From: Balanoglossus misakiensis
Lineage: Eukaryota; Hemichordata
Reading direction: 5' to 3'
NCBI GenBank assembly: GCA_040954595.2
Contig: CM082584.2
Span: 2,914,001 to 2,978,000, forward strand
DNA: 64,000 bases
Below are positions 30,717 to 41,822 of this stretch, piece by piece. Each line of letters starts with the position of its first letter. The stretch's first letter is position 1. The notes below the pieces were generated by a model. It was not told the DNA's origin. It was given only the letters and a program-made list of their open reading frames with translations, and did not search any database. Made by a program: the position numbers and the translations under genes.

Positions 30717-31316
30717 GTCTAAATGTATTGATGTATGTATGTGTATGTCCATCAACATCAACAACTTGAAACTACTGATATTTAGTGTGTACATAGAAAT
30801 TGTTATTGCGAAAAATGCATACTGGTATTAACTGGAAAAATTTTCAAATAGTCAAAATTGAAAAAAATTAATAACAGCGGATCAGATTCAGTTAAAAATT
30901 GGCGTGCATTGGTGTGCAAATACTTTGGGAAGACCTCGTATGATTTTGTTCAGGTGGAGTCAGTATCTGGTGTTTGCTATTTTTTATGAATTTTTTGGGG
31001 AATTTTCTGCAGTTTTGTCTAAATGTATTGATGTATGTATGTGTATGTCCATCAACATCAACAACTTGAAACTACTGATATTTAGTGTGTACATAGAAAT
31101 TGTTATTGCGAAAAATGCATACTGGTATTAACTGGAAAAATTTTCAAATAGTCAAAATTGAAAAAAATTAATAACAGCGGATCAGATTCAGTTAAAAATT
31201 GGCGTGCATTGGTGTGCAAATACTTTGGGAAGACCTCGTATGATTTTGTTCAGGTGGAGTCAGTATCTGGTGTTTGCTATTTTTTATGAATTTTTGGGGG
31301 AATTTTCTGCAGTTTT
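30717..31316 (+). repeat. 300-bp tandem duplication
   Basis: Positions 30717-31016 and 31017-31316 are two head-to-tail copies of exactly 300 bp that I compared line by line; one substitution was found (near 30996/31296). It is therefore recent. The unit contains ATGTATGTATGTGTATGT and an AT-rich remainder without coding signal. Confidence 0.95.
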
Positions 31317-31815
31317 GTTAAAAAAATTTCTTCTCTGAAATTACATGTCCAATTGATTGGAATCTTGGTATGAAGGTTCATAGGGCTTACCTGAATCACA
31401 TTTGTGCAAACGGTGGTGAAATTTGAAACTTGTTAAAGAGGTTCTTAGGCATGAACAGAAATCAGATTTGTTGAAATCTGGTGAAATATTAATACTTTTT
31501 GGTATATTTCTTGCCATTTTTGATCAAAGAGAATTCCATAGACTTATCTTTTTATGCAGTTCAGGATGGGGTACATGACTCATATTTGTTGCAGATATTC
31601 AAAAAAAGTTGTTATCAAATGGGAGCAATACTTTTGTCATTCGCAGTATTTTATGATAGGGTGACATTTAATTGGCATGTACTTTCTACTGGTTTTTTAA
31701 CTTTCACTTTTGCACAGCTACCACTCAAACCATACATTGTTTTTATTTATTTTACAGATTACATCTACAAGACGAAGTCGTGTGAGACTGCTCAAGACAT
31801 TGATTTGGTCATTAA
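31317..31815. other. no gene seen
   Basis: AT-rich spacer between the 300-bp duplication and the minisatellite. Confidence 0.5.
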
Positions 31816-33760
31816 CAGGCTCACATTTGGCTGTTTAAAGGCTCATACTTGCATATTTGGCCATTGGAAGGCTCACATTTGAACATTTGGCCGTTGGAAG
31901 GCTCATATTTGCACATTTGGCCATTAGAAGGCTCATATTTGCACATTTGGCCGTTGGAAGGCTCATATTTGAACATTTGGCCGTTAGAAGGCTCATATTT
32001 GGGTGTTTGAAGGCTCATACTTGCATATTTGGCCGTTGAAAGGCTCATATTTGCACATTTGGCCGTTGAAAGGCTCATATTTGCACATTTGGCCGTTGAA
32101 AGGCTCATATTTGCACATTTGGCCATTAGAAGGCTCATATTTGCACATTTGGCCGTTGAAAGGCTCATATTTGCACATTTGGCCGTTAGAAGGCTCATGA
32201 TTGGCTGTTTGAAGGCTCATACTTGCATATTTGGCCGTTGAAAGGCTCATATTTGCACATTTGGCCGTTAGAAGGCTCATATTTGAACATTTGGCCGTTA
32301 GAAGGCTCATATTTGGCTGTTTGAAGGCTCATACTTGCATATTTGGCCGTTGAAAGCACATATTTGCCCATTTTGCCGTTAGAAGGCTCATATTTGGCTG
32401 TTTGAAGGCTCATACTTGCATATTTGGCCGTTGAAAGGCTCATATTTGCACATTTGGCCGTTGGAAGGCTCATATTTGCACATTTGGCCGTTGGAAGGCT
32501 CATATTTGCACATTTGGCCGTTGGAAGGCTCATACTTGCATATTTGGCTGTTAGAAGGCTCATATTTGCACATTTGGCCATTAGAAGGCTCATATTTGCA
32601 CATTTGGCCGTTGGAAGGCTCATATTTGAACATTTGGCCGTTAGAAGGCTCATATTTGGGTGTTTGAAGGCTTATACTTGCATATTTGGCCGTTGAAAGG
32701 CTCATATTTGCACATTTGGCCGTTGGAAGGCTCATATTTGCACATTTGGCCGTTAGAAGGGTTATATTTGGCTGTTTGAAGGCTCATACTTGCATATTTG
32801 GCCGTTGAAAGGCTCATATTTGAACATTTGGCCGTTGGAAGGCTCATATTTGCACATTTGGCCGTTGGAAGGCTCATATTTGAACATTTGGCCGTTGAAA
32901 GGCTCATATTTGCACATTTGGCCGTTGGAAGGCTCATATTTGAACATTTGGCCGTTAGAAGGCTCATATTTGGCTGTTTGAAGGCTCATACTTGCATATT
33001 TGGCCGTTGAAAGGCTCATATTTGCACATTCGGCCGTTGGAAGGCTCATATTTGCACATTTGGCCGTTGGAAGGCTCATATTTGAACATTTGGCCGTTAG
33101 AAGGCTCATATTTTGCTGTTTGAAGGCTCATATTTGCACATTTGGCCGTTGGAAGGCTCATATTTGCACATTTGGCCGTTGGAAGGCTCATATTTGAACA
33201 TTTGGCCGTTAGAAGGCTCATATTTGGCTGTTTGAAGGCTCATACTTGCATATTTGGCCGTTGAAAGGCTCATATTTGCACATTTGGCCGTTGGAAGGCT
33301 CATATTTGCACATTTTGCCGTTAGAAGGGTCATATTTGGCTGTTTGAAGGCTCATACTTGCATATTTGGCCGTTGAAAGGCTCATATTTGCACATTTGGC
33401 CGTTGAAAGGCTCAAATTTGCACATTTGGCCGTTGGAAGGCTCATTTTTGAACATTTGGCCTTTAGAAGGCTCATATTTGGCTGTTTGAAGGCTCATACT
33501 TGCATATTTGGCCGTTGAAAGGCTCATATTTGCACATTTGGCCGTTGAAAGGCTCATATTTGCACATTTGGCCGTTGAAAGGCTCATATTTGAACATTTG
33601 GCCTTTAGAAGGCTCATATTTGGCTGTTTGAAGGCTCATACTTGCATATTTGGCCGTTGGAAGGCTCATATTTGAACATTTGGCTGTTAGAAGGCTCATA
33701 TTTGGCCGTTGAAAGGCTCATATTTGCACATTCGGCCATTGGAAGGCTCATTGAACGCTC
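31816..33760 (+). repeat. 30-bp minisatellite with 22-bp spacer units
   Basis: About 1.94 kb built from AGGCTCATATTTGCACATTT + GGCCGTTGGA (30 bp), interspersed with a 22-bp shortened unit AGGCTCATATTTGGCTGTTT + GA. Successive blocks measure 22 + 30n (82, 112, 142 bp and longer), a higher-order pattern. Because 30 is a multiple of three, long frames appear on both strands; the 22-bp units shift them, so no single frame persists. This is not a gene. It lies directly upstream of the Helentron. Confidence 0.95.
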
Positions 33761-34115
33761 ACTATTATAATAATCACACTTGCTATCATAAGAATCAATT
33801 AAATATTTGAAAATTGGAAGATTTGAGTACTTGCTTTTATCTTAGTGTGACTGCCACAAGATATATATTCACAACATACAGAGATATATTTTATTTATTC
33901 TTGGTGTTTTATCAAATAATCCATCCTAGAGAAATACAGAGACCATTTGCATTTACTCCAGATCATATCTTTTTGATACTGTAAGTACTTGAATAATCTG
34001 AAGGAATCTTATCACATCTGTAACAAGTTGAATACATCAATACAATGAGAGTAAAGAAATTAAGCACAAAGGCCAAAAATAAAAAGAGAAAGTTGCATCT
34101 CCAACATAAAAGACA

Positions 34116-34616
34116 ATGTCATCAAATTCTTATGGAAAGGTTGTTATTGAGGGTGATGGCAATTGTCTATTTAGGGCTATAAGTCAAGGCCTATTTGCAA
34201 CTCAGATTCATCATAATGCTGTTAGATTACAAACTGTAAACTAGATATGTGATCATTGGGATGAATATAAAGATTTCATTATTGCTGAATATCAGAGATT
34301 TAGTGTAAATAATCAAGATGACTACAGGCAGTACATGTCTAAATCTGATCCAGGTTTTGCAACTTTTGGTGGCCATATTGAAATAACTGCAGCTGCTTCA
34401 GCATACAATGTGAAGATTGCAGTTCATTTAGATATTCTCAATGAACCATTTCTCATAGAGGGTGATTCCTCAGTGACAATACACCTGTTATATCATGCAA
34501 TCCGTGAACAAGGACAAATTGATAGTGGTCACTATGACTTCCATGAGATAACAGATACACATCTTACACAGACACTTGAGGACTCTGATCATGAATCGGG
34601 CAAACACATGATATGA
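34116..34616 (+). pseudogene. OTU-like cysteine protease of the Helentron
   Basis: Translation from the ATG at 34116 gives EGDGNCLFRAISQGLF, the OTU catalytic Asp/Cys block, and ends with DSGHYDFHEI holding the catalytic His (GHYD). One in-frame TAG at 34240-34242, where the context (TAG ICDHWDEY) suggests a former Trp codon. OTU proteases cleave ubiquitin chains; in Helentrons the role is unknown. An upstream ATG at 34045 opens a Lys-rich stretch in another frame. The frame ends in an overlap (ATGATATGATC) with the next ORF at 34613. Confidence 0.8.
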
Positions 34617-35896
34617 TCACAACACATAATATAGGCTTTGCAAGTTATAGGGAAAGGGAAAAAGAGAGAGACAAGAAGAGAAAGCAAGAAAAAAGAAAAA
34701 ATGTTGACTTTAAGGAGAATGAAAAACAAAGAGACTTATCATATAAAAGAATCAAAAGATCTAATAGTTGGTGGAGGCAAAATGAACAGCAGAGAAATGT
34801 AGAATCAATGAAATTAAGACGGTCTGATGAAGTGTACAGAAAATGTGAACAACAGAGAAATGTTCAATCAATGATATTAAGACAGTCCGATCAAGGGTAC
34901 ATACAAAGTGAACAACAGAGAAATGTTCAATCAATGAAATTGAGACGGTCCGATGAAGTTTACAGACAACGTGAACAACAGAGAAATGTTGAATCAATGA
35001 AATTAAGACGGTCTGATGAAATGTACAGACAACGTGAACAACAGAGAAATGTTGAATCAATGAAATTAAGACGGTCTGATGAAGTGTACAGACAATCTGA
35101 AAGGGAAGCAGATGCAAGAGCTAAGAAAATTAACAGAAATTGTGTTGGTGCCAAATCAATTAAAGAGCTTATTGATGTATTTCATAAATCAGTTCAGAAT
35201 GGTCCAACATTTGTATGTGTGTGCTGTGAACAGCTGTGGTACAGAGAAAGTGTTGTAAACTACAATAATATCCAAAGTAAATTTTCATTATTTTCATCAA
35301 CCCATGTAAATGCAAATGCCACAACTGATGAAATGTCACCATTATGTAGAACTTGCTACTCGTATTTAAAAGACTCAAAGCTGCCACCCTGTGCTGTAGC
35401 AAACAAAATGTCATTTCCAGTAATCCCACCAGAGTTACAATTACATCCACTTGAAGAAAGACTTGTGGCCTTGCGTATTCCTTTCATGCAAATAAGAGAA
35501 TTGCCACGGGGTAGACAAATTAGTCTCAAAGGCAATATTGTCAATGTCATAGCAGATGTCTCTAGTACTGTTTCGACATTACCGAGAACTATCAATGAAT
35601 CACAAACAATACCAGTCAAATTCAAGAGGAAAATCAGCTACAATCATGCCTACCAAGTTGAAAATGTTAGACCTCAGAAAGTTTTAATAGCAGCAAAGTG
35701 GTTAGTTGAAAACAGTCCTTTGTATAAAGCAGAAAAGATAACAATTGGTACAAATTGGAACGTTTGTGATCAAAATGAGTCTGATGATAACTGGGAAGAA
35801 TTTTTGAACAATAATGGTACAAATCTTGCTTCTGAATTATGTGAACCGGTCCAAATGGATACATCTGCTGAAAATTCTTGGCAAGACAGTTCATGA
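34613..35896 (+). pseudogene. Helentron protein N-terminal region
   Basis: 427 codons. Residues 1-170 are a very basic, coiled-coil-like stretch containing a 23-residue repeat (EQQRNVESMKLRRSDEVYRQ) five to six times. Next come cysteine pairs CVCCEQLWYRESVVNYNN and CRTCYSYLKDSKLPPCAVAN, then IPPELQLHPLEERLVALRIP and RELPRGRQISLKGNIVNV. This is the zinc-containing domain that precedes Rep in animal Helitrons. It breaks off near 35845, where the frame changes and much of the expected Rep N-terminal half is absent, so a deletion is inferred. Confidence 0.82.
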
Positions 35897-37826
35897 AAAG
35901 GAGTACACAGACAATGATATATTAAATATGTCGTGGAACACAAAGTCGGAACTGATCAAATCAGACCTTGTTACTTGTGCTCGACACTTTGATCATTGCT
36001 TTCAGCAATTAATGCATGATTTTCTTCTGAGCTCACATCATCCACTTGGTAAAATACAGGACTACTTTTACAGAGTTGAATTTCAACAAAGAGGGTCACC
36101 ACATGTACACATGCTTGTATGGATCAAAGATGCACCAGTATATGGTGAAAATGATAATGATAAAATTACCAATTTCATAGATCAGTATATTACATGTAGC
36201 AATGAAACCAGTGATGAAAACCTTGCAGAATTGATAAATTATCAAATGCATAGACATGCAAAAACATGTAAACTGAAAGGTCAGTGTGTTTGTAGATTTG
36301 GCTTTCCTCTTCCACCTATGCCAAGAACAATGATATTGGAACCATTACCCATGGATATTGATGAAACAACAGAACAGAGACTTACAGAACACTATAAACA
36401 TATTAAAAGTGTACTTGCTGATTTACAATGTGGAGAAAATATCTCATTTGATGAATTCTTAGATAAAATACAACTAGATGAACAGACCTACATTAATGCA
36501 CTACAGTCATCTCTAACATCAGAGAAAATCTTCCTCAAGAGATCCCCAAATGAAATCAGAATCAATAATTACAATGAAATTCTACTGAAAGCATGGAGAG
36601 CAAATATGGACATTCAATTTATTATAGATCCATATGCCTGTGCTATGTACATAGCATCTTACATCAGTAAAGCTCAACGAGGAGTGAGTAACTTGCTCGC
36701 TAGAGCTGTAGATGAAGTGAGAGAAGGAAATCAAGACATCAGGGAAAGTGTCAGACACATAGGAAACAAATTCCTAAATCATGTTGAAGTTAGTGCTCAA
36801 GAAGCTGTCTATCTTACAATGCAAATGAAATTAAGAAGAGCTTCACGAGATGTCATATTGAACACCTATTGCCTGGCCATGAGGGCCATAGCGGCCGTTT
36901 ATTACACCCGAGGGGCTGTGAGTTACCAGAATCATATGCTATTTCCCGAGGCCGCAGGCCGAGGGAAATAGCATATGATTCTGGTAACTCACAGCCACGA
37001 GGGGGTAAAAACGGCTGCTATGGCCCGAATATAGGCCAGGCTATAGGTGTTTTATAATAAACCTCATGCTAACAGCTGGGAAAATCTTGCAATTTTCTCT
37101 TGAGGTTGGCAGACGACATCTTCCGCGGTGGCCATTGTGTCAGACGACGCGACGCTGATTGACGTGACCGAGTCTGCGCACTCACGCTGGTCACGTGACC
37201 GGTTTATATTTTTTGTGCTATTTCCCTAGCGGTTCATAGTCGATTCTATTTTCCTATCACGTGACGGATTCTGGCGAATCACGGCACAGTATTAGCATGA
37301 GGTATATTATAATTGTTAATACAGCACCTCCTAATGATCGAGTTATCCTACTGAAACCACTGGACGAAATACAAAATATGCCAGCAAATGCTACTGATAT
37401 AGAAAGTGACAACATCTTGAAAAAATATGAGCGTCGTCCAAAGGCCCTTGAGAATTTGTGCTTGGCAGATTTTGCAGCTTGGTATAAATTTGAAAAGGAA
37501 AAAGATGATGAGCTAGATAAGAAAGACAACGATGATTTGTACAACAATGAGGACGAGGAGGGTCAAACAACTTATCGTGTGGGCAGCCTTATCTACAAGA
37601 AACGCACAAAAAGTAAAGTCATCCGATATGTTCGTTTCCATAAAGAAAGAGACACAGAAAATCATTACAGAGAGTTGGTAATGTTGTTTTATCATTGGCG
37701 ATATGAAAATCAACTAATGGCTGGTTGTAATACATACTACGAGCGCTATTTACAAGTCAAACAGCAAGTAGATACTAAACAAAAAGAATACAATAAAAAT
37801 GCTGAGGCATTAGATCAAGCAATTGA
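35814..37826 (+). pseudogene. Helentron Rep (HUH endonuclease) domain, interrupted
   Basis: From about WIHLLKILGK the frame follows Helitron Rep: FDHCFQQLMHDFL, then VEFQQRGSPHVHMLVWI with the metal-binding HUH (HVH), and YACAMYIASYISKAQRG with the two catalytic tyrosines four residues apart. Rep nicks and joins single-stranded DNA in rolling-circle transposition. After ASRDVI the frame runs into a foldback MITE (36859-37311) and resumes at VNTAPPNDRVILLKPLDEIQ, then RRPKALENLCLADFAAWYKF, typical of the Rep-helicase linker. LINE-C cuts it again at 37827. Confidence 0.85.
36859..37311. mobile_element. foldback MITE inserted in Rep
   Basis: About 450 bp that splits a conserved Rep segment; removing it joins DVI to VNTAPP in frame. 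It contains a long hairpin: 36914-36947 pairs perfectly with 36963-36996 (34 bp) and the imperfect foldback extends from about 36860 to 37053. A second inverted pair, ATAAACCTCATGCTAA (37058) and TTAGCATGAGGTAT (37293), brackets the right half. ATA on both sides may be a 3-bp target duplication. No coding capacity. Confidence 0.8.
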
Positions 37827-40156
37827 TAACTTCTCCTACACATCGTGCTGGCCATACTATTGACCATATCATTACTCGTGCTGATGACAGTACCATCGCT
37901 GATGTCCGAGTTGAACCGATCCATGCGATCTCTGATCATTTCCCAGTGTTATTCTCAATACGCAATTACTCTTACGTTAGAAACACGCGTAAATCTGTTA
38001 CATCAAGTGATATGAAATCCTTTTCCGCTAATGGTTTCGCTGCTGAATTATTTGCATCCATCCGCCTTCAACCCGATGCTGACGTATCTACTAATTGGGA
38101 TTTGCTTAAAAACACTGTTAGCGATATATTTGATCGCCATGCACCAACCCGTGTGAGACTAGTGCCAAATAGGCGACCAGTGCCATGGATTAATCAGTCA
38201 ATCATCGATGCCCGGTTGAAAAGAATGAAGGCAGAAAAAATGTGGAGAAAATCTAGGTTGGAAGTACATCGCCAGATTTACAGGGCCTGTCGGACCGACG
38301 TCGTTCGCCTTGTGGATGCTGCTAAAAAGAACCATTATGTCGGCCTTGTTGACGAGTGCTCAGGTAACCAAAAACAATTATTCAAGGTCGTAAAGGGACT
38401 GCTTGGTCACAATAACACATCCACTGTACTACCAAAACATGATGATTCTCTGGAATTAGCAAATCGTTTTGCAAAATTCTTCATTAATCGCGTAAAATCA
38501 CTAACTATAAATATGGGCAATTCCATTCGACATCATTCACAACCACAAGCTGAATTGAAATCCGATTGTCGCCTTAATGCCTTTGAGCCTACAACAGCTG
38601 ATGAAATTGACAAGGTTATTCGTGCATCGCCTTCATCTACTTGTCGCCTTGATCCGATTCCTACCAAGATCTTCAAACATTCTGACATTTTACAAGTTTT
38701 GTAACCACATATCACAGAAATCTTCAATAACTCTCTGCAGTATGGTGTTGTACCTGCCCATTTCAAGGAAGCCATCGTTAAACCTCTACTTAAAAAGCCA
38801 TCTCTTGATCATGAAGTTCTCAAAAATTTCCGTCCTGTATCCAACCTGCCGTTTTTGTCGAAGATCCTGGAACGTATTGTTGCCAAGAGACTGACTTCTC
38901 ACATTGTCAACCATTCATTGGACGAGCCTTTGCAATCTGCTTACAAGCCAGGACACAGTACTGAGACTGCTCTCCTCAAAGTAACAAATGACATTTTGCT
39001 TGCTCTTGATGAAAAAAGAGATGTTTTCTTGGTATTACTCGATCTTTCCGCAGCATTTGACACTGTGAACCATATCATTTTACTCAATCGCTTAAGAGAC
39101 CGCTTCGGTCTCTCAGATACTGTTCTCATGTGGTTTAAGTCATACCTTTCCAATCGTAGTCAGTGTGTACTTGTAAATTCCACCCAATCACCTTTCTATC
39201 CGCTCGACACTGGGGTACCACAGGGATCAGCTCTTGGTCCCATACTTTTCAATATGTACACGTCTCCATTAGGTGAATTAGTTCAAAGTCATGGTTGTCT
39301 TTATAGTTTTTATGCAGATGACTCTTCACTTTATATGTCTTTTAGTAAAGACAACGCAGCAAGAACTGTTTCAAATCTTGAACTTTGTATTTCTGATGTT
39401 AGGTTTTGGATGTCTGAAAACTTCTTGTGCTTAAACGATGATAAGACTGAATTTGTTATTTTCTCTGGTATTTTGGGTGATCTGTCTGCTAGAGGGATTT
39501 CAGAAATTCGTGTTGGCGATTCTCTGATTCCCGTCCATTGTCAGGCTAAGAGCCTTGGAGTGATCATTGACTCTTGTCTGACAATGAAGCCACATATTGG
39601 ACAGATCTGCCGCTCTGCCACTTTTCATTTACGTCGCATTGCGCTTATCCGCAAATATTTATCTCATTCAGCTACAGAGCAATTAGTTCATGCATTCATT
39701 ACGTCTCGAATTGATTCATGTAATTCACTTTTATTTGGGCTCCCGAAGTATTCAATCAACCGTATCCAACGCGTTCAGAATATTGCTGCTAGAATTGTAA
39801 CTCGTTCTAAAATCACCTGTCACATCACTCCAATTTTGTATCAGTTGCACTGGCTACCTGTTACAGAGCGTATTGTTTTTAAGATGTTAGTTCTCATTTT
39901 TAAATCCATTCATAAACTTGGTCCAATCTATCTTTCTAGCATGACTAATCTATATGTTCCATGTCGCAATTTAAGGTCAGCTGATCAGTTCAAACTCTGC
40001 CCTGTTCGATCACGCACCAAGAGTTATGGTGATCGTGCTTTTACTGTTGCTGCTCCAATTCTTTGGAATAATCTTCCACTCACCATTCGCCAGGCACCAG
40101 ACTTATCTGTTTTTAAATCAAATGTTAAAACTTTACTTTTTAAATCTGTTTTTTAG
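37827..40156 (+). pseudogene. LINE-C ORF2 fragment (endonuclease end and RT)
   Basis: One reading frame from the endonuclease C-terminus (AGHTIDHIITRADD, ISDHFPVLFSI) through RT ([41 protein letters not shown], catalytic YADDSSLY) to the terminal [14 protein letters not shown]. The only interruption is TAA at 38702-38704; translation before and after it is in the same frame and conserved, so this is a single nonsense change. Lacks ORF1 and most of the endonuclease. Confidence 0.9.
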
Positions 40157-40255
40157 CCATTTGTTGTATTGTACTTTTGCTTTAAGCGTCATTGATCACA
40201 TTTTTTTGTGGATTCTGACGCTATACAAATAAATTATTATTATTATTATTATTAT
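37827..40255 (+). mobile_element. LINE-C, 5'-truncated, inserted in the Helentron
   Basis: The second Helentron copy at 47.3-47.4 kb reads continuously through this site, which defines both junctions: left after CAATTGA (37826), right before AGTACAGAG (40256). Three bases (AGC) present in the empty site are missing, so a small target deletion rather than a duplication. The element begins in the last part of its endonuclease and ends with GACGCTATACAAATAAATT and a (TTA)n tail. RT has [10 protein letters not shown], as in CR1/L2-type LINEs. Confidence 0.92.
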
Positions 40256-41768
40256 AGTACAGAGTACAGCTGTGGATATGTTTGACAACATTGTTCCAAA
40301 TACAGAACATCAGGAAAGACAAGACTCTGCAGAAGGATGTAGACAAAGTAACACAATGAACATATTTGCCCCACAGGATGACAGTCATTCACATTATGAC
40401 ATAGGTCAAGACATTGGTATTGCTGTAAACAATCCTAATATTAATGAACTTCTACACCCACGAATGCCTGACACTGAACTTTACCCCCTTTTACAGACTC
40501 TTAACAAGAAGCAAAAAGAAATATTCTATCATGTAATTCAATGGATTAAAACAAAAACAGATCCTTTGCATGTATTTGTAACAGGCGGAGCAGGTGTTGG
40601 TAAATCTCTTGTTCTGAAATCACTCTATCAAGTACTATTGAAACATCTTTCAAGTCTTCCCGGTCAAAATCCTGACAATGTATTCATTTTACTCATGGCA
40701 CCAACAGGCAAGGCGGCATACAATAGTAAGGGTAGTACAATTCACTCAGCACTACAAATTCCTGCAAGTCAAGGATTTCACTATCGACCATTAACATCAG
40801 AAAGACTAAATACTTTGCAAGCAAAATATAGAAATCTGAAAGTCATTTTCATTGATGAAATCTCCATGGTTGGCAATGGTATGTTCAACTACATCAACCT
40901 TAGACTGAAACAAATCATGGCAAATAATCAACTCTTTGGTGGTGTCAATATAGTTGCATTTGGAGACCTATATCAATTAAAGCCTGTCTTTGATGGCTGG
41001 ATATTTCATGACCTTAGGCATGATTATGGGCCACTTGCTTTGAATATATGGAAAGAACTGTTCCAAATGTTTGAACTAACAGGTATTATGTGCCAAAAAG
41101 ATTACTTGAATTTTGAAGAATTACTGAATCGTGTACGGGAAGGAAAACACACATCAGATGACATAAGTATTCTCAAAACTCGGATAGTACAAAGCAATAA
41201 TGTAAGTCCACCTTATGATGATTCAATAGTTCATCTGTATTGTGAGAACAAACTTGTTGATGATCATAATATGTCAGTGTATGATAGACTCACAGAAACT
41301 AAAACAAATGTATTTGCTACTGATACTGTAATTGGGGATGTCTCTGAAACAGTGAAACAAAAAACATTAGCCATAGTTACAATGTTAGGCCCTCAAAAGA
41401 CAATGGGATTAGTATCTCAATTATCTGTTGGAATATATCAACGAGTTGAACTCTGTATGAATCTGTGTGTTGATGATGGATTAATAAACGGTACTCCAGG
41501 AATAATCAAGTTTATTGATGGACCAGACTTGGATGATGTCACAATTCTATGGATTTTATTTGATGATAGCGCTGTTGGCAAGGCACTGCGACAAGAAAAA
41601 CGTCATTTATACCACAGAAAAATAACCAAATCATGGACACCCATTGCACAGATATCACGGCAGTTCAGAGTAGGAAGACACAGGAATGCTGAAGTTGTTA
41701 GAAAACAATTTCCCATTAGACTAGCCAGTGGAAAAACTGTCCACCGTTGCCAAATCTCAAAACAATAG
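40256..41768 (+). pseudogene. Helentron PIF1-type helicase, copy 1
   Basis: Superfamily 1B helicase motifs in order: Walker A GGAGVGKS, APTGKAAYN, Walker B IFIDEISM, motif III GDLYQLKP, and toward the end LINGTPGIIKFID and a QFRVGRHRNAE-like region. The frame is intact over about 490 codons, but C-terminal helicase motifs are lost: at 41751 it runs out of Helentron sequence into LINE-B and stops at 41768. In the intact protein this unwinds the displaced strand during rolling-circle transposition. Helicase sequence matches 47.4-48.9 kb closely. Confidence 0.88.
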
Positions 41769-41822
41769 TTGGTAGTCAAACAACGCGGTGACAAAGTAAA
41801 CAGGTTTATAAAAGAGGTTAAA

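Larger units (their letters stand above)
34045..41751 (+). mobile_element. Helentron (Helitron-like rolling-circle element), copy 1, with insertions
   Basis: Order of coding parts: OTU protease, Helitron N-terminal region, Rep with HUH and two-Tyr motifs, PIF1-type helicase; an endonuclease follows in the partial second copy. OTU plus APE-type endonuclease marks the Helentron branch of animal Helitrons. Copy 1 is interrupted by a MITE (36859-37311) and LINE-C (37827-40255) and is cut off at 41751 by LINE-B. A deletion near 35.85 kb has removed much of the Rep N-terminal half. Several nonsense changes show that it is inactive. The 5' end is not defined; sequence from 33761 may belong to it. 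Confidence 0.85.

Noticed and set aside
30346-31131. 161- and 75-codon frames sharing a C-terminal peptide
   Set aside because: The shared end is only the 300-bp tandem duplication.
31821-33699. Many 60-150 codon frames in the 30-bp minisatellite
   Set aside because: They are products of a period divisible by three, on both strands, and each is cut by a 22-bp unit.
31816-33760. CRISPR-like array
   Set aside because: No unique spacers; units are contiguous and the context is eukaryotic.
36869-37057. 62-codon frame
   Set aside because: Lies within the foldback MITE hairpin.
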